Positions 20,215 through 30,236 of a stretch of 64,000 nt of DNA are shown piece by piece (within the stretch, counting starts at the first letter, position 1; every line of letters begins with the position of its first letter). The position numbers and the translations under genes are program-made. A model generated the notes under the pieces. The model saw only the letters and a list, made by a program, of their open reading frames with translations. It did no database searches and was not told the DNA's origin. Location of the stretch: assembly GCF_000281045.1 (NCBI RefSeq), contig NW_008246118.1:234127-298126 (forward strand), read 5' to 3'. This DNA comes from Saprolegnia diclina VS20 (Eukaryota; Oomycota; Saprolegniomycetes; Saprolegniales; Saprolegniaceae).

Positions 20215-21597
20215 TTAAAGCCACTCGCTGAGACGCGGCTTGCTGCTGGAAATCGTCGATCCGTCGTCGTCATGGTACGAGTCGAAGCGAAAGTCGTCCA
20301 TCTCCGTATAGACCAGACGTTGGACGTCGCGGTCGCGCTGCATTCGCACCGGCACGAGCACGACGGCGGTGATGAGCATGCTCCACGCCATCGCAAGAAG
20401 CGCGAGGAGCGCATTGGCGCCGAGCTGCTGCCACGTCGTCCGATCTTGCGCGCCGAGAAGCGCGCTACGCTGCGTGTCCGGAACGACGACGCTGGTCGCG
20501 AGTAGGCCAAAGACACCAGCGCCCAAGTGCAGAGCAACGGCGCTGCTGTACTCGCTCGGCACCCGGAGGCGTTGGACAGCCACCGCGGCTTTGGCAACGG
20601 CCAAGTAGACGCAAGCGCCAAGAACGCCCAGTAGCAGCGCAACGTACGGAGGAACCAAGCCTGTCGCGCCCGAGCCAGCGACAAACCCCGCCATCGCGCA
20701 CACAGAGACGTCGATGGCTGGCAACGCCATGACGATCGCGACGAGCCCAACGAGCGAGCCACCTGCCGAGGCCAAGATGGTATCGACTGCGATGCCCACA
20801 AGCGTTGGCAGCCAGTTATCGCTGCGAAGAAAGAGCGTCGCGTGGCCGAGGGCGAGGCCCGGCCACCCGATCCCCGTGATGCCCGACGCGAGGACCGAGA
20901 AGGGGTCCGTAGCGTGCACATGGGCTGTCTGGAGCGTGTCGGGCAAAACAAGCATCGCGGTCAAAACAATGCTGCCAATAGGAATATGCACCGCAGCTAG
21001 CCCGCCCATGTCGATCGCGCCAAGACCGCTCCCGTCGGGGGTGAACCAGCCATGGTCCGCCCACGCGGCGAGCAAAATCGCAGGATACACGACGCCCCCC
21101 GCCGCCAATATCAAAACGAGCAGCAATTGAGACGGCAGCTGCAGGTGTAGTGTTCCGTGCAGCACCGAGATGAGGACGAGGCCTGTTGCAACGTGGAACA
21201 TCAAGGCGTCGGCGGCCAGAGGATCGAGCACCGCCGAGAGCAGCTGCAACACGAGGACGAGGACGGCCACGCCCATGCAAATGACTGTTGCGGGTTCAAT
21301 CCTTGATGCTGTCTCGAGACCCGCGGTGTAGAGCGTACTGCGGCGCTCGAAGCTACTGGCGGCGGCGGCCATGGACGCCATGGCATGACCGATGGGCAAC
21401 AGAAAGACGAGGAAGAGGCTCATATGAAGGGCGACCGTCCGCAGACTGGCGTCGTCAGCGGATGACGTGGCGCGAGCGTGGACGATGGAGGTCCACACAG
21501 CTGCCAGGTCGGGCGCGTCGATCACGATGGTCTCCATGCCACCGAGTTGTGCCAGCAAAGAAGATCGCGGACGGCTTTGTTGTTCTTTGTACGTCAT
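20215..21597 (-). CDS. Ammonium transporter family (Amt/Mep/Rh) protein, divergent
   Basis: Intronless, 460 residues, about 11 hydrophobic spans. Family blocks are DMGGLAAVHIPIGS near residue 196 and VALHLGAGVFGLLA near 354. They supply the paired pore histidines (H204 and H357 by count) that conduct ammonium in Amt proteins. The MAGFVAGSGATGLVPPYVAL block matches the AGLVAITAGCGFVSP region of Amt proteins. Conservation elsewhere is weak, and the first external segment is long (ARATSSADDAS). A hydrophilic C-terminal tail (TEMDDFRFDSYHDDDGS) is typical of a regulatory cytosolic tail. The ATG at 21597 is chosen; METIVID at 21537 is an alternative. It shares a 308-bp divergent promoter region with the DEAH helicase, rich in GTAC palindromes. 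Confidence 0.8.
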   Translation of the reverse strand: MTYKEQQSRPRSSLLAQLGGMETIVIDAPDLAAVWTSIVHARATSSADDASLRTVALHMSLFLVFLLPIGHAMASMAAAASSFERRSTLYTAGLETASRIEPATVICMGVAVLVLVLQLLSAVLDPLAADALMFHVATGLVLISVLHGTLHLQLPSQLLLVLILAAGGVVYPAILLAAWADHGWFTPDGSGLGAIDMGGLAAVHIPIGSIVLTAMLVLPDTLQTAHVHATDPFSVLASGITGIGWPGLALGHATLFLRSDNWLPTLVGIAVDTILASAGGSLVGLVAIVMALPAIDVSVCAMAGFVAGSGATGLVPPYVALLLGVLGACVYLAVAKAAVAVQRLRVPSEYSSAVALHLGAGVFGLLATSVVVPDTQRSALLGAQDRTTWQQLGANALLALLAMAWSMLITAVVLVPVRMQRDRDVQRLVYTEMDDFRFDSYHDDDGSTISSSKPRLSEWL

Positions 21598-21905
21598 TGT
21601 ACATTGTACGTGTCCATACTATACCTAAGTAAACTCGTACAACTGTACGTACTTTATAGTGTACTATATTCGGCAGACGCCATGCTGAAGAGCCACCGTG
21701 GCAACACCTGTAGGCAGCGGTGTGTGCGAGACCCGACGCCAAGAACCGCACTGCGCAGAGCGTGCAATCCATACGTGCTGGCGAAGAGAAGGTTGTAGTA
21801 GAGTAGGCGCGGCAAAAGGAATGATCGCGATCATGCTGTGAGTGTGGTGGTATACCTGGCATATGCCGAATCTAAGCATCCCAACCATAAACCAACAGGA
21901 TCACC
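21598..21905. promoter_or_regulatory. Divergent promoter region with GTAC palindrome cluster
   Basis: This is 308 bp between the start codons of the ammonium transporter (-) and the DEAH helicase (+). At about 21588-21655 there are at least five GTAC words (gtacgtcattgtacattgtacg and more, given here in parts), near the transporter start. No gene fits here. Confidence 0.5.
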
Positions 21906-24695
21906 ATGTCGGGGAAGCGGAAGGACCGGACGCAGAAGCGGCGCCGAGACGACGACGACGACGATGAGACCGTCGAAGTCGGCGCCGCTCTCTCAGCGTA
22001 CCAGCAGCGCAAGCAGCAGCAACAAGGCCACGGGTCTGGCGACGAAGGCGATGAGCTCGACGAAGACCAGCGCGAGCGCCGAGCGTTCGAGGAGCGCATG
22101 CGGCTCAAGGACGAAGATCGCACGCGCAAGCGGTCCGGCCAGAAGGAAGAGTCGCTCGACCAGGCCGAGCTGCGCGAGCTCGCGACGCGCGGGTCCGTGG
22201 CGGACAAGGTGCGCGACGCTGCGATTGAAGCCCGGCGTGCGGCGAGCCGGCGCGAGTTCCTCCGCATGCGCACGGAGAAGATGTCCAAGCTTGTCGACTA
22301 CGCGGTCAAGGACGACGCGCTCATGTTTGGCGACGACGTATCCAAGAAGGAGCTCGAGAAGCGGACGCTCCAGGAGACGATCCTCTCGATCGAGCGGGCC
22401 AAGGCGCGGGGCGACACGATTGACGCGTACCAGATTCCAGACGCGAGCGACCAGTACGACGCTGACGGCAACCGCGTCAAAAAGACGGTCGAGGACTTTT
22501 CGATTGTCGAGCGCGATGACGAAGGCCCGGTCAAGACGGAGCAAGAGATCTGGGAAGAGACGCAGCTCAAGAACGCGCGGAAGGACGCGCTGTACGGCGC
22601 GCAGGACCGGAAGGCCGAAGTCGAGTATGAGCTTGAGATGGACGACCAGATTGAGTTTATCTCGCAGCAGATGATGGCCGGCCACAACGTCAGCACCGAG
22701 GACATCAAAGACGCGCGGAAGCGGGCCGAGGAGAACCAGCACCTGAGCATGCTCGAGTCGCGCAAGCAGCTGCCGATCTACGCGTACCGCGAAGTGCTTC
22801 TCGAAGCCGTGCGTGACCACCAAGTCATCATCATGGTCGGCGAGACCGGGTCGGGCAAGACTACCCAGGTGCCGCAGTACCTCCACGAAGTCGGCTACTC
22901 GGAGATGGGCAAGATCGGGTGCACGCAGCCGCGCCGAGTCGCCGCCATGAGCGTCGCCGCCCGCGTCGCCCACGAAATGAACGTCAAGCTCGGCAATGAA
23001 GTCGGCTACTCGATCCGTTTCGAGGACTGCACGTCCGAGAAGACCAAGGTCAAGTACATGACCGACGGTATGCTCCTCCGCGAGTTCCTCACCGAGCCGG
23101 ACCTCAAGAGCTACAGCTGCCTCATCATCGACGAGGCGCACGAGCGCACGCTAAGCACCGACATCCTCTTTGGCCTGATCAAGGACATTTCGCGCTACCG
23201 CGAAGACCTCAAGATCATCATTGCGTCGGCGACGCTCGACGCGGAAAAGTTCTCGGTCTACTTTGACAACGCACCGATCGTCAAGATCCCGGGTCGTATG
23301 TTCCCGGTCGACATTCTCTATACGCGCGCGCCGGAAGCCGACTACCTCGACGCTGCGATCGTGACGGTGCTGCAGATCCACATTACGCAGCCGCCAGGTG
23401 ACATTCTCGTCTTCTTGACGGGCCAAGAAGAGATCGAGACGGCCGAAGAGCTCCTACTGTTTCGAACGCGCGGGCTCGGGTCTCGGATTCGCGAACTCCT
23501 GATTCGGCCCATTTACGCCACGCTGCCGTCCGAGCGGCAGGCCCAAGTGTTTGAGACGACGCCACCCAACACGCGCAAGGTCGTCATTGGTACCAACATT
23601 GCCGAGACGTCGCTGACGATTCCGGGCATTTGCTATGTGATTGACGCCGGCTTTTGCAAGCAGACCAACTACAACCCGCAGACGGGCATGGAGTCGCTCC
23701 TCGTGACACCCATCTCGCAGGCCATGGCCAACCAACGCGCCGGTCGCGCCGGCCGCACACAGCCCGGCAAGTGCTTTCGCCTCTACACGGCGTGGTCGTA
23801 CCAGCACGAGCTCGACGAAACGACGATTCCTGAGATTCAGCGCACCAACCTCGGGACGGTCGTGCTCTTGATGAAGTCGCTCGGGATCAACGACTTGCTG
23901 CACTTTGACTTCATGGACCCGCCGCCGGAAAAGTCGCTCATTCGAGCACTCGAACAGCTCTACGCGCTCGGCGCGCTCAACGACCGCGGCGAGCTCACCA
24001 AGCTCGGGCGCCGCATGGCCGAGTTCCCGCTCGACCCCATGATGTCCAAGGCGCTCCTGGCCTCGGAGAAGTACGGCGTCTCGGAGGAGGTCATGACCGT
24101 CTGCGCGATGCTGAGTGTCAACAACACGATCTTCTATCGCCCGAAGGACAAGGCCGTCCACGCCGACAACGCGCGCCTCAACTTTGCGCGTGGCGGCGGC
24201 GGTGACCACATCTGCCTCCTCAACGTCTACAACCAGTGGGTCGAGACCAACTACTCGACGCAGTGGACGTACGAGAACTTTGTTGTTATGCGCGCGCTCA
24301 AGACGGCGCGCGACATCCGCGAGCAGCTCGCCGGGCTCTGCGACCGCGTCGAGATCGAAAAGACGTCCAACCCGCACAACACCGAGGCGGTGCGGAAGGC
24401 GCTCTGCGCGGGCTTCTTCTACAACACGGCCAAGCTCGACAACTCGGGCGCGTACAAGACGGTCAAGCAGAAGCACTCGGTGCACATCCACCCGTCGTCG
24501 TGCCTCGTCAAGCTCGAGGAGATGCCGCGCTGGGTCGTCTTCCACGAGCTCGCGTTCACGTCCAAGGAGTACATGCGCCAGGTCGCGCCCATCAAGGCCG
24601 AGTGGCTCACCGAGATCGCACCGCACTACTACAAGACCAAGGACGTCGAAGACTCGTCGACCAAGAAGATGCCCAAGCTCACGGGTCGAGCCTAA
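21906..24695 (+). CDS. DHX16: DEAH-box spliceosomal RNA helicase, DHX16/Prp2 type
   Basis: Intronless, 929 residues. The charged N-terminal third ([18 protein letters not shown] onward) contains the [20 protein letters not shown] and DQIEFI region typical of DHX16. The helicase core starts near residue 285 with [20 protein letters not shown]. Motif [11 protein letters not shown] is near residue 312, DEAH in [10 protein letters not shown] near 409, SAT in [12 protein letters not shown] near 441, and motif VI in [15 protein letters not shown]. The [20 protein letters not shown] block favours DHX16/Prp2 over DHX8, DHX15 or DHX38. The C-terminal winged-helix, ratchet and OB-fold regions are complete. 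In other eukaryotes this enzyme activates the spliceosome before the first transesterification. Confidence 0.93.
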   Translation: MSGKRKDRTQKRRRDDDDDDETVEVGAALSAYQQRKQQQQGHGSGDEGDELDEDQRERRAFEERMRLKDEDRTRKRSGQKEESLDQAELRELATRGSVADKVRDAAIEARRAASRREFLRMRTEKMSKLVDYAVKDDALMFGDDVSKKELEKRTLQETILSIERAKARGDTIDAYQIPDASDQYDADGNRVKKTVEDFSIVERDDEGPVKTEQEIWEETQLKNARKDALYGAQDRKAEVEYELEMDDQIEFISQQMMAGHNVSTEDIKDARKRAEENQHLSMLESRKQLPIYAYREVLLEAVRDHQVIIMVGETGSGKTTQVPQYLHEVGYSEMGKIGCTQPRRVAAMSVAARVAHEMNVKLGNEVGYSIRFEDCTSEKTKVKYMTDGMLLREFLTEPDLKSYSCLIIDEAHERTLSTDILFGLIKDISRYREDLKIIIASATLDAEKFSVYFDNAPIVKIPGRMFPVDILYTRAPEADYLDAAIVTVLQIHITQPPGDILVFLTGQEEIETAEELLLFRTRGLGSRIRELLIRPIYATLPSERQAQVFETTPPNTRKVVIGTNIAETSLTIPGICYVIDAGFCKQTNYNPQTGMESLLVTPISQAMANQRAGRAGRTQPGKCFRLYTAWSYQHELDETTIPEIQRTNLGTVVLLMKSLGINDLLHFDFMDPPPEKSLIRALEQLYALGALNDRGELTKLGRRMAEFPLDPMMSKALLASEKYGVSEEVMTVCAMLSVNNTIFYRPKDKAVHADNARLNFARGGGGDHICLLNVYNQWVETNYSTQWTYENFVVMRALKTARDIREQLAGLCDRVEIEKTSNPHNTEAVRKALCAGFFYNTAKLDNSGAYKTVKQKHSVHIHPSSCLVKLEEMPRWVVFHELAFTSKEYMRQVAPIKAEWLTEIAPHYYKTKDVEDSSTKKMPKLTGRA

Positions 24696-25218
24696 GATAT
24701 CCACAAAACGTAATTCAAAGTCAGTGGACTACGTACTAAAGTTACTACTAGCATCCCGCGTCGATCCGTGAATAGACACTTTACGGTGAGTGAGGCGGGG
24801 TAGGGTACCACGGAAATGCTTATTTTAATATCATATGCATTATATGCAATACAATACATCTTTAAAATCGTTTCATTGCGTGATTTATCTCTATTTTGAC
24901 CAATCATGTACGACGTTCGACACCTGCCCAGCTCGGTGTCGGCGCCGGACGATGCCAGGATCGGTGAAATTGCGTCGGAAGAAAAGTCGCTCAAACTTTG
25001 CTGAGCGATAGAACACACTTTGGAGGGCCCGGAATGCTACTTCCCGTCGGCGTTCGAGGCCTACAACAGTAGCAATTGAGGCCCACATTTTTCAAAGTGG
25101 CAGACGCCACATGTAGCCACAAATAACCACATTTTAGTGGTAGACAGCACAAATCACCAATCGAGACGCAGCATCTATGGTTATCGTCTTTAAAAGGGTT
25201 ATTGCTGCTCAGCGCTGA
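24696..25218. other. AT-rich intergenic stretch between convergent genes
   Basis: The 3' ends of the helicase (+) and the ECHDC1 gene (-) face each other. The segment 24810-24890 is strongly AT-rich (ttattttaatatcatatgc and following). A small accac/gtggt hairpin lies at about 25127-25143. No gene was seen. Confidence 0.5.
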
Positions 25219-26246
25219 TTACTCTGCCTTCGGTGCCTTGATTTTGCTGCGGCTGAGCGCCTCGAGGTTCGCGGGACCGCCCCAAAGCTCCTGGAACACG
25301 GCGTGCTCGGCGTCCAGCATCTTGGAGAGCGCAACATCATCCGCGTTGCTGACGACGCGCTTGAGGCTGCGAATGACATCTACAAGCTCCTTAGCCGCTA
25401 GAAACACGCAATCAAATGCGTACGCGGGTGCTTCGCCGCCAGGGGCGCGAGAAAAGCGAGGGCCGTCGCGTCCATGTCCATCTCATGCGTCGCGACACCA
25501 TCGGCGAACCCCATGCCCAGCGCACGGTCGGCAAAGATGGCTTCGGTGCGGGCGAGGAGCCGCAGCGCTTGCTGTCGCCCCACGAGCTTGACGAGACGCG
25601 CAGCGCCACCCCACGCTGCATGAACAACCTGAGCCATATCCAAACATACACAAGGCAACGCACCCGGACAAATGCCCATGTTGGCATGAACGAATTGCAC
25701 CTTGGCGTCGACGCCAAAGAGGCGAAAGTCGCAGGCTGTCGAAAGCTCGGCGCCGCCACCAATGGCCGCGCCTTCAATGAGCGCGACGCTGATCAGCGGC
25801 AGGTTGCGCAGCCGCGTGAGGCTCGACGTCATGACGCGGCTCATCAACGAGCCGCCGTCGAGCGAGCTCAAGTGCGCTTTCGCGACACGGATGTCGGCGC
25901 CGGCGCAAAAGTGACCGCCCGCACCGCGAAGTACGACTGACGAGAGCGAAGGCGACTGCGCCTCGAGCTCCGAGATGGCGTCGGCGAACTCGGCCATCAT
26001 TTTGCCGCTAAAGGCGTTGCGCGCCGTCGCATTCGAGATCTCGAGCACGGCCGTATGGGGCAAGGACGCCGCCCACGCTGGCAGCGCGCCTGCACAAGCG
26101 TCAGGCTGATCTTAGTGCATGATCTACTAAGTACCTGGAAGATACAGGCGCACGCAGTCATCGCCGCGTCCGAACGGGCGGAGGCGCTCAATGTCGTGCG
26201 GCTGCGCGAGCTTGCTCAAGAAGCGTCGACGGCCTAGCTGTAGCAT
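25219..26246 (-). CDS. ECHDC1: Ethylmalonyl-CoA decarboxylase (ECHDC1-like crotonase)
   Basis: Four exons give about 297 residues of the crotonase fold. The N-terminus MLQLGRRRFLSKLAQPHDIE is basic and could be a mitochondrial presequence. The substrate-binding loop is GAGGHFCAGADIRV, and the second oxyanion-hole block is RLPLISVALIEGAA-type: NLPLISVALIEGAAIGGGAE followed by LSTACDFRLFG. The C-terminal signature ELWGGPANLEALSRSKIK is almost diagnostic of ECHDC1 rather than enoyl-CoA hydratase. Animal ECHDC1 removes ethylmalonyl-CoA made by side activity of acetyl-CoA carboxylase (metabolite proofreading). Introns lie near 26130, 25660 and 25396. Confidence 0.87.
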
Positions 26247-26683
26247 TTCGTTTCTGCTACGTCAACGGCCATTGGCTTCTTTCGAGCCAATCGGCAGTGA
26301 GTATACTATTTCGGCACGACATCGCGAAATAGTGTCAACCCTCTGCATTGTCCTCCTAAACAGTGATAAAATTGTCTACTTGTCAAGCTGTCACCCGAGG
26401 TGCAGCGGTCTATGCAATGTCGAGGCGACCATTGCTGTTGAGCCATATGGACAATGTGTATCATTTCATCACAGCTGAACAAGACGGATTGTTGAGCCTT
26501 CCTGGCCGGTGCCAGCTGTGATATCAACTACAAACGTCAACTTGTCCCTCGTAAGCTCTAGAATCACCCCTTCTACATACTAGTAAGCTGCAGTCTGAGC
26601 TTTGGTCTCCGGCTTATCATTATTGAAGAAAACTTGGTAGCGGCTGCCAAGTCCGCCAAAGTACACAAGCGACCATGTATTTA
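26247..26683. promoter_or_regulatory. Upstream region of ECHDC1 with CCAAT pair and hairpin
   Basis: An inverted CCAAT pair (attgg 26271, ccaat 26287) lies 25-45 bp before the ECHDC1 start. A 9-bp inverted repeat, actatttcg (26305-26313) and cgaaatagt (26325-26333), lies just upstream. The rest up to the MAPK stop shows nothing. Confidence 0.45.
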
Positions 26684-28050
26684 TCAATGCAAGTGGATCG
26701 CGTCCGCATGGAGAAAGCTGCTGTCGTCGTCGTCGCCCATGTCGACGTTCTCGACGTGGTGGATGGCAGTGCTCTCGAGGTAGACGTACCGCTGCAGCTC
26801 CTCCTTGGGCATCTCAACGCCTTGGTCCAGCGACTCGCGCTCAAAATCAAAGTTAAACGGCGCGTGGCACACGGGCTCGTCCGCCTACGTTGGTTGAGTT
26901 TGAGTTTGAAAAGGAAAAGGTTCGTACGGGGTTGTGGAGCTGGGCCAAGTACGGGTGCTCGAGCGCCTGCGTGACCGTGATGCGCTCGTCGGGGCTAAAC
27001 TTGAGCATGCGCCCGAGGAGGTCGATCGCGAGCGGGTTGGCGTCCGGGAAGAATTCGAGCAGCGACCTCTACCAATCATGCGTTAGAGACGCCTTTTGTA
27101 TCAAGTTGATAGTTTCGAGTACCTTGGGGTAGTAGCCGTGCTGGGTCACGGCCTTCTTGGCGGCCTCGTGCGTCACAAAGCGCATCTCGTCGAGCGTCGG
27201 CGACCCGAGCACGCGCACAATCATGTGCAGCTGGTCCGAGGGGTCCTTCCCCGTGAAGAACGGGCGCCGGCGGAGCATTTCGGCAAAGATGCAGCCGATC
27301 GCCCACATGTCGACGGGGTTGCCATAGTTCTGGCAGTCGGTGAGGAGCTCGGGCGCGCGGTACCATCGCGTTACGACGTACTCGGTCAGATCTTCGTTGT
27401 GGAGGAGCTCGACGCCACGCGCGAGGCCAAAGTCGCAGATCGAGAGGTCGCAGTTCGAATTGACGAGCAGGTTCGAGGGCTTCAGGTCGCGATGGAGCAC
27501 ATTCGCCGAGTGGATAAACTTGGTGCCCCGCAGGATCTGGTAGAGGAAGTACTGAAAGTGCGCATCCGAGAGCGCTTGGGTCGAGCTAATGATGCGCTCC
27601 AGATCGCTCTCCATGAGGTCGGTGACGATGTAAATGTCGTCAAACTTGGTCGTGTCGGGCGGGATCAAGATCACATCGAGAATCTATACCAGCGTGGATC
27701 GATGCATATTCACGCGCAGCGATGTCGTACGTTGATGATGTTTTCGTGCGTCCCGAGATGGCGAAGGAGCTTCATTTCGCGCAGAATGCGCTTGGCGTCG
27801 GTGAGGTCGTCAAAGACATCAGTGATCTTCTTGATCGCGACCTTGCGCCCGCGCAGCTAGATGGCGCCATGAGCCATCATGGGCGGCCACGATGCGCTCA
27901 TCGACGTACCGTGTCTTCGGCCGAGCACACAATGCCATACGAGCCGCCGCCGATCGGGCGCAGGTTGACGTATTGGGCGCGCACCTCGAAGACGTCGCGC
28001 GAGACCGTGACGCAGTGGTAGCTCGGGCCATACCGCGAGGGCTCGACCAT
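26684..28050 (-). CDS. MAP kinase with TEY activation motif
   Basis: Five exons give about 390 residues. Domain order: glycine loop [14 protein letters not shown], catalytic Lys in GRKVAIKKI (the Lys pair is in the second exon), [25 protein letters not shown], activation loop [19 protein letters not shown] with the TEY phospho-acceptors, then [13 protein letters not shown] and the MAPK insert [18 protein letters not shown]. The C-terminal extension ([34 protein letters not shown], described here in pieces) has an acidic DMGDDDD patch that may act as a docking region. ERK-class MAP kinase, presumably activated by a MAP2K such as the one at 50803-53606. All catalytic residues are present. Confidence 0.9.
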
Positions 28051-28479
28051 CTGCGCTGCTCGCGGGACCTCGCAAAATGGCGGTTCCAGCGCATGGATCT
28101 TTTATTCCATTTTTCCGAGCCCCGAATCCGATTTTGCATACTGTAGCCAAGTCTAAAATATCGAACCCGCTGCAATTTAAAGAACCACGCATAGATTCCG
28201 CGAGGATCGCAAGCCAAGGCGGTAGCGTCGATAGCCGTCGGCGACGATGGCGAGCTCGCTGCCAAAATGATCCTCTTGGTGCGGTACCCCCATAGTAGGA
28301 GTGGGCTAGAGCAGGCTGACGTCGCGATGGACAACGGCTAGCGTGGCAGGGACACGAAGACCGGGTCGCAGGCGTCGCTGGCGGGGTAGCAAGGGGAAGA
28401 CGACAAGGCTATAGATTACAGTTGCAACAGCATGTACATACGCTACACAGACATGAAGACGGCGAGACGATGGAGGCGA
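28051..28479. other. Intergenic stretch
   Basis: The stretch lies between the MAPK start and the PX gene stop. On the minus strand, gccattttgcgagg lies about 20 bp before the MAPK start and weakly resembles an initiator. No gene was seen. Confidence 0.4.
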
Positions 28480-29277
28480 TCACGCGACGGCGGGCAGGAG
28501 CTGGCTCTTGGAGAGCCGCTTGACGCTGAGCACGCGGTGGGCCTTGGCCGTCCACGACGTTTTGCGCTTGAGAGCCGGCGCGTACCTCGGATCTGCCTCG
28601 TCGTCGTCGTCGGACGCGACGCTCGCGGTCATGCTCGTCTCGGCTTCGTCCGACGCGGCGCGCTTGAGGACGAGGATCGGCGCTGGCTCTTCCACGATGG
28701 TCGCTAACGTACCGCACTGAATGACGCAGGCGCGGTCGCGGCGCGGTAGTTGGTGCTGCGGGACCGTCTTCTGCACGTGGTACATATTGATGTGGAGCAC
28801 GTGGAGGCGGCTGCCGAGGAAGCCCTTGAAGATCGCAAAGCCCATGTAGCTCACGTCGTGGTGGATGAAGTACTCGGGGTACAGCAGAATGTCGTGGATG
28901 GCGCGCATGAGCGCAAGGAACGCAGCCTCGCGGGCTCGAAGCGTCGCCTTGCGCGGAAAGGCCTGCTTCTTCGGGAATGGCAGGGCCATCATGCGGTTGA
29001 AGGCTTTCGGGACGACCTCGACAAAGCCCCGAAAGTGGCACAAGAGCTTCTCGCGGAAGAGCGCAAAGTCCGAGTAGCGCCGGTACACAACCCAGGACCG
29101 GCCCGAGATGGCGTTCTGCGACTGCACGGCGTAGCACGTGCTCTGCTCGTCGGCGAGATCGGCGACTTGGACGCGGCAGACCGAGAGCGCGAAGGGGTCC
29201 ATGGCCGCCTCAATGCCGCCGCGCGTGACGACCTTGGTGCCAAGCACACCGCGCGTCACTGGCGTCGTCTTCATCAT
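28480..29277 (-). CDS. PX (phox homology) domain protein
   Basis: Intronless, 265 residues from the ATG at 29277 (MMKTTPVTRGVLGTK). Residues about 35-145 form a PX domain: LSVCRVQVADL, then SGRSWVVYRRYSDFALFREK with the RRY/F phosphoinositide-contact motif, then FPKKQAFPRKATLRAREAAF, the proline-rich PPxK-like loop and the following helix (LRAREAAFLALMRAIHDI). The C-terminal part is disordered and basic to acidic (ASDDDDEADPRY, VLSVKRLSKSQLLPAVA). It probably binds phosphatidylinositol 3-phosphate on endosomal membranes. The frame extends upstream only through a GTG, so the internal ATG is preferred. Confidence 0.82.
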   Translation of the reverse strand: MMKTTPVTRGVLGTKVVTRGGIEAAMDPFALSVCRVQVADLADEQSTCYAVQSQNAISGRSWVVYRRYSDFALFREKLLCHFRGFVEVVPKAFNRMMALPFPKKQAFPRKATLRAREAAFLALMRAIHDILLYPEYFIHHDVSYMGFAIFKGFLGSRLHVLHINMYHVQKTVPQHQLPRRDRACVIQCGTLATIVEEPAPILVLKRAASDEAETSMTASVASDDDDEADPRYAPALKRKTSWTAKAHRVLSVKRLSKSQLLPAVA

Positions 29278-30236
29278 GCTGGCGAAATCACCAAGTGAGG
29301 GCGATGGCCATCTCGTGGCCACGGGAGAGGCGGTGTCGCAGCCGGTGCTGGATATCTGGGCTTGTATATATCGCTCTGCGAATTTGTATCACGCCATCCA
29401 GGTGACCGTCAAACCTCTGCGCAAGTGCGCTTCAACAGCGAGTCTCGAGCTCACAAGCTCACGAGCGACGAAGCCAGCGATAGTGACGAGCTCTTCGGCT
29501 GCCATCGCCAGCGTCACGAATGCACCGCTGGACGGCCAGTCCATACACTGTAATTTATTGCGGTGCGACCAGGGGTTCGAAGAGCGAGTCGGCTGCGACG
29601 AGCGAGTGGGATCGGTACTGAACAACTGACTGACTGAACAGCTTGAAGAAGATCTCAATCCATCCGTCCACCAGAGGTGCCGCGTGCACAATGCTGCGAG
29701 TGCATGAGCGAGGTCGAGTGATCGCCTGTCCACTAGGCCGAGTATGTATATGTCGAGTCAACAACTAAACGACTACATGTCCAACTAAATACCCGGTGAG
29801 ATGGACGCCACGTCGGCCGCGTCGGACACGCGCCGACGGGCCGGTGACGCTCTTGCCGGAAGATCCGTGGACGCAGCTGGCCGGATGGACACTAGAATCA
29901 CGCCCCTTACGGTGCCAGTGACGGATACACGGTGGATTCAAGCCAGGTTTAAAGAAAGAACTATGCGACACATGAACTGACGCAGTCTTGGTTCGGCTCG
30001 ACAAAGCTTTGGTGGAATGCGTGGTGCAGCAAACAGTCGATTGCATAGCCTGGTGCGTGGCCCTCGCATTGATTATGACAGGTTATTGCGTTGGTTTAGT
30101 CAATCGAGATACATATAACCGGGTGGATTCTACATACTACAAAGTATTAAAATACGCGGTTATTCGATATGAAAGGAAGTATCTAAATCGAATGTGACAG
30201 GTTGTGGCATCCGTGGGAATCCGACGACAACGAGAC
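29278..30236. other. Intergenic stretch between divergent genes
   Basis: About 960 bp between the PX gene (-) and the HECT gene (+). The frames at 29389-29733 and 29765-30046 (both minus) look random. No repeats, RNA genes or clear promoter motifs were identified. Confidence 0.4.

Noticed and set aside
21286-21300. Sequence gggttcaatcc resembling a tRNA T-arm/B-box
   Set aside because: It lies inside the ammonium-transporter coding sequence and has no A-box or cloverleaf partner.
21993-24704. Two long minus-strand open frames (382 and 416 codons) opposite the DEAH helicase
   Set aside because: They are antisense shadows produced by strong GC-rich codon bias; the plus-strand protein is a complete, conserved helicase and the antisense products have no domains.
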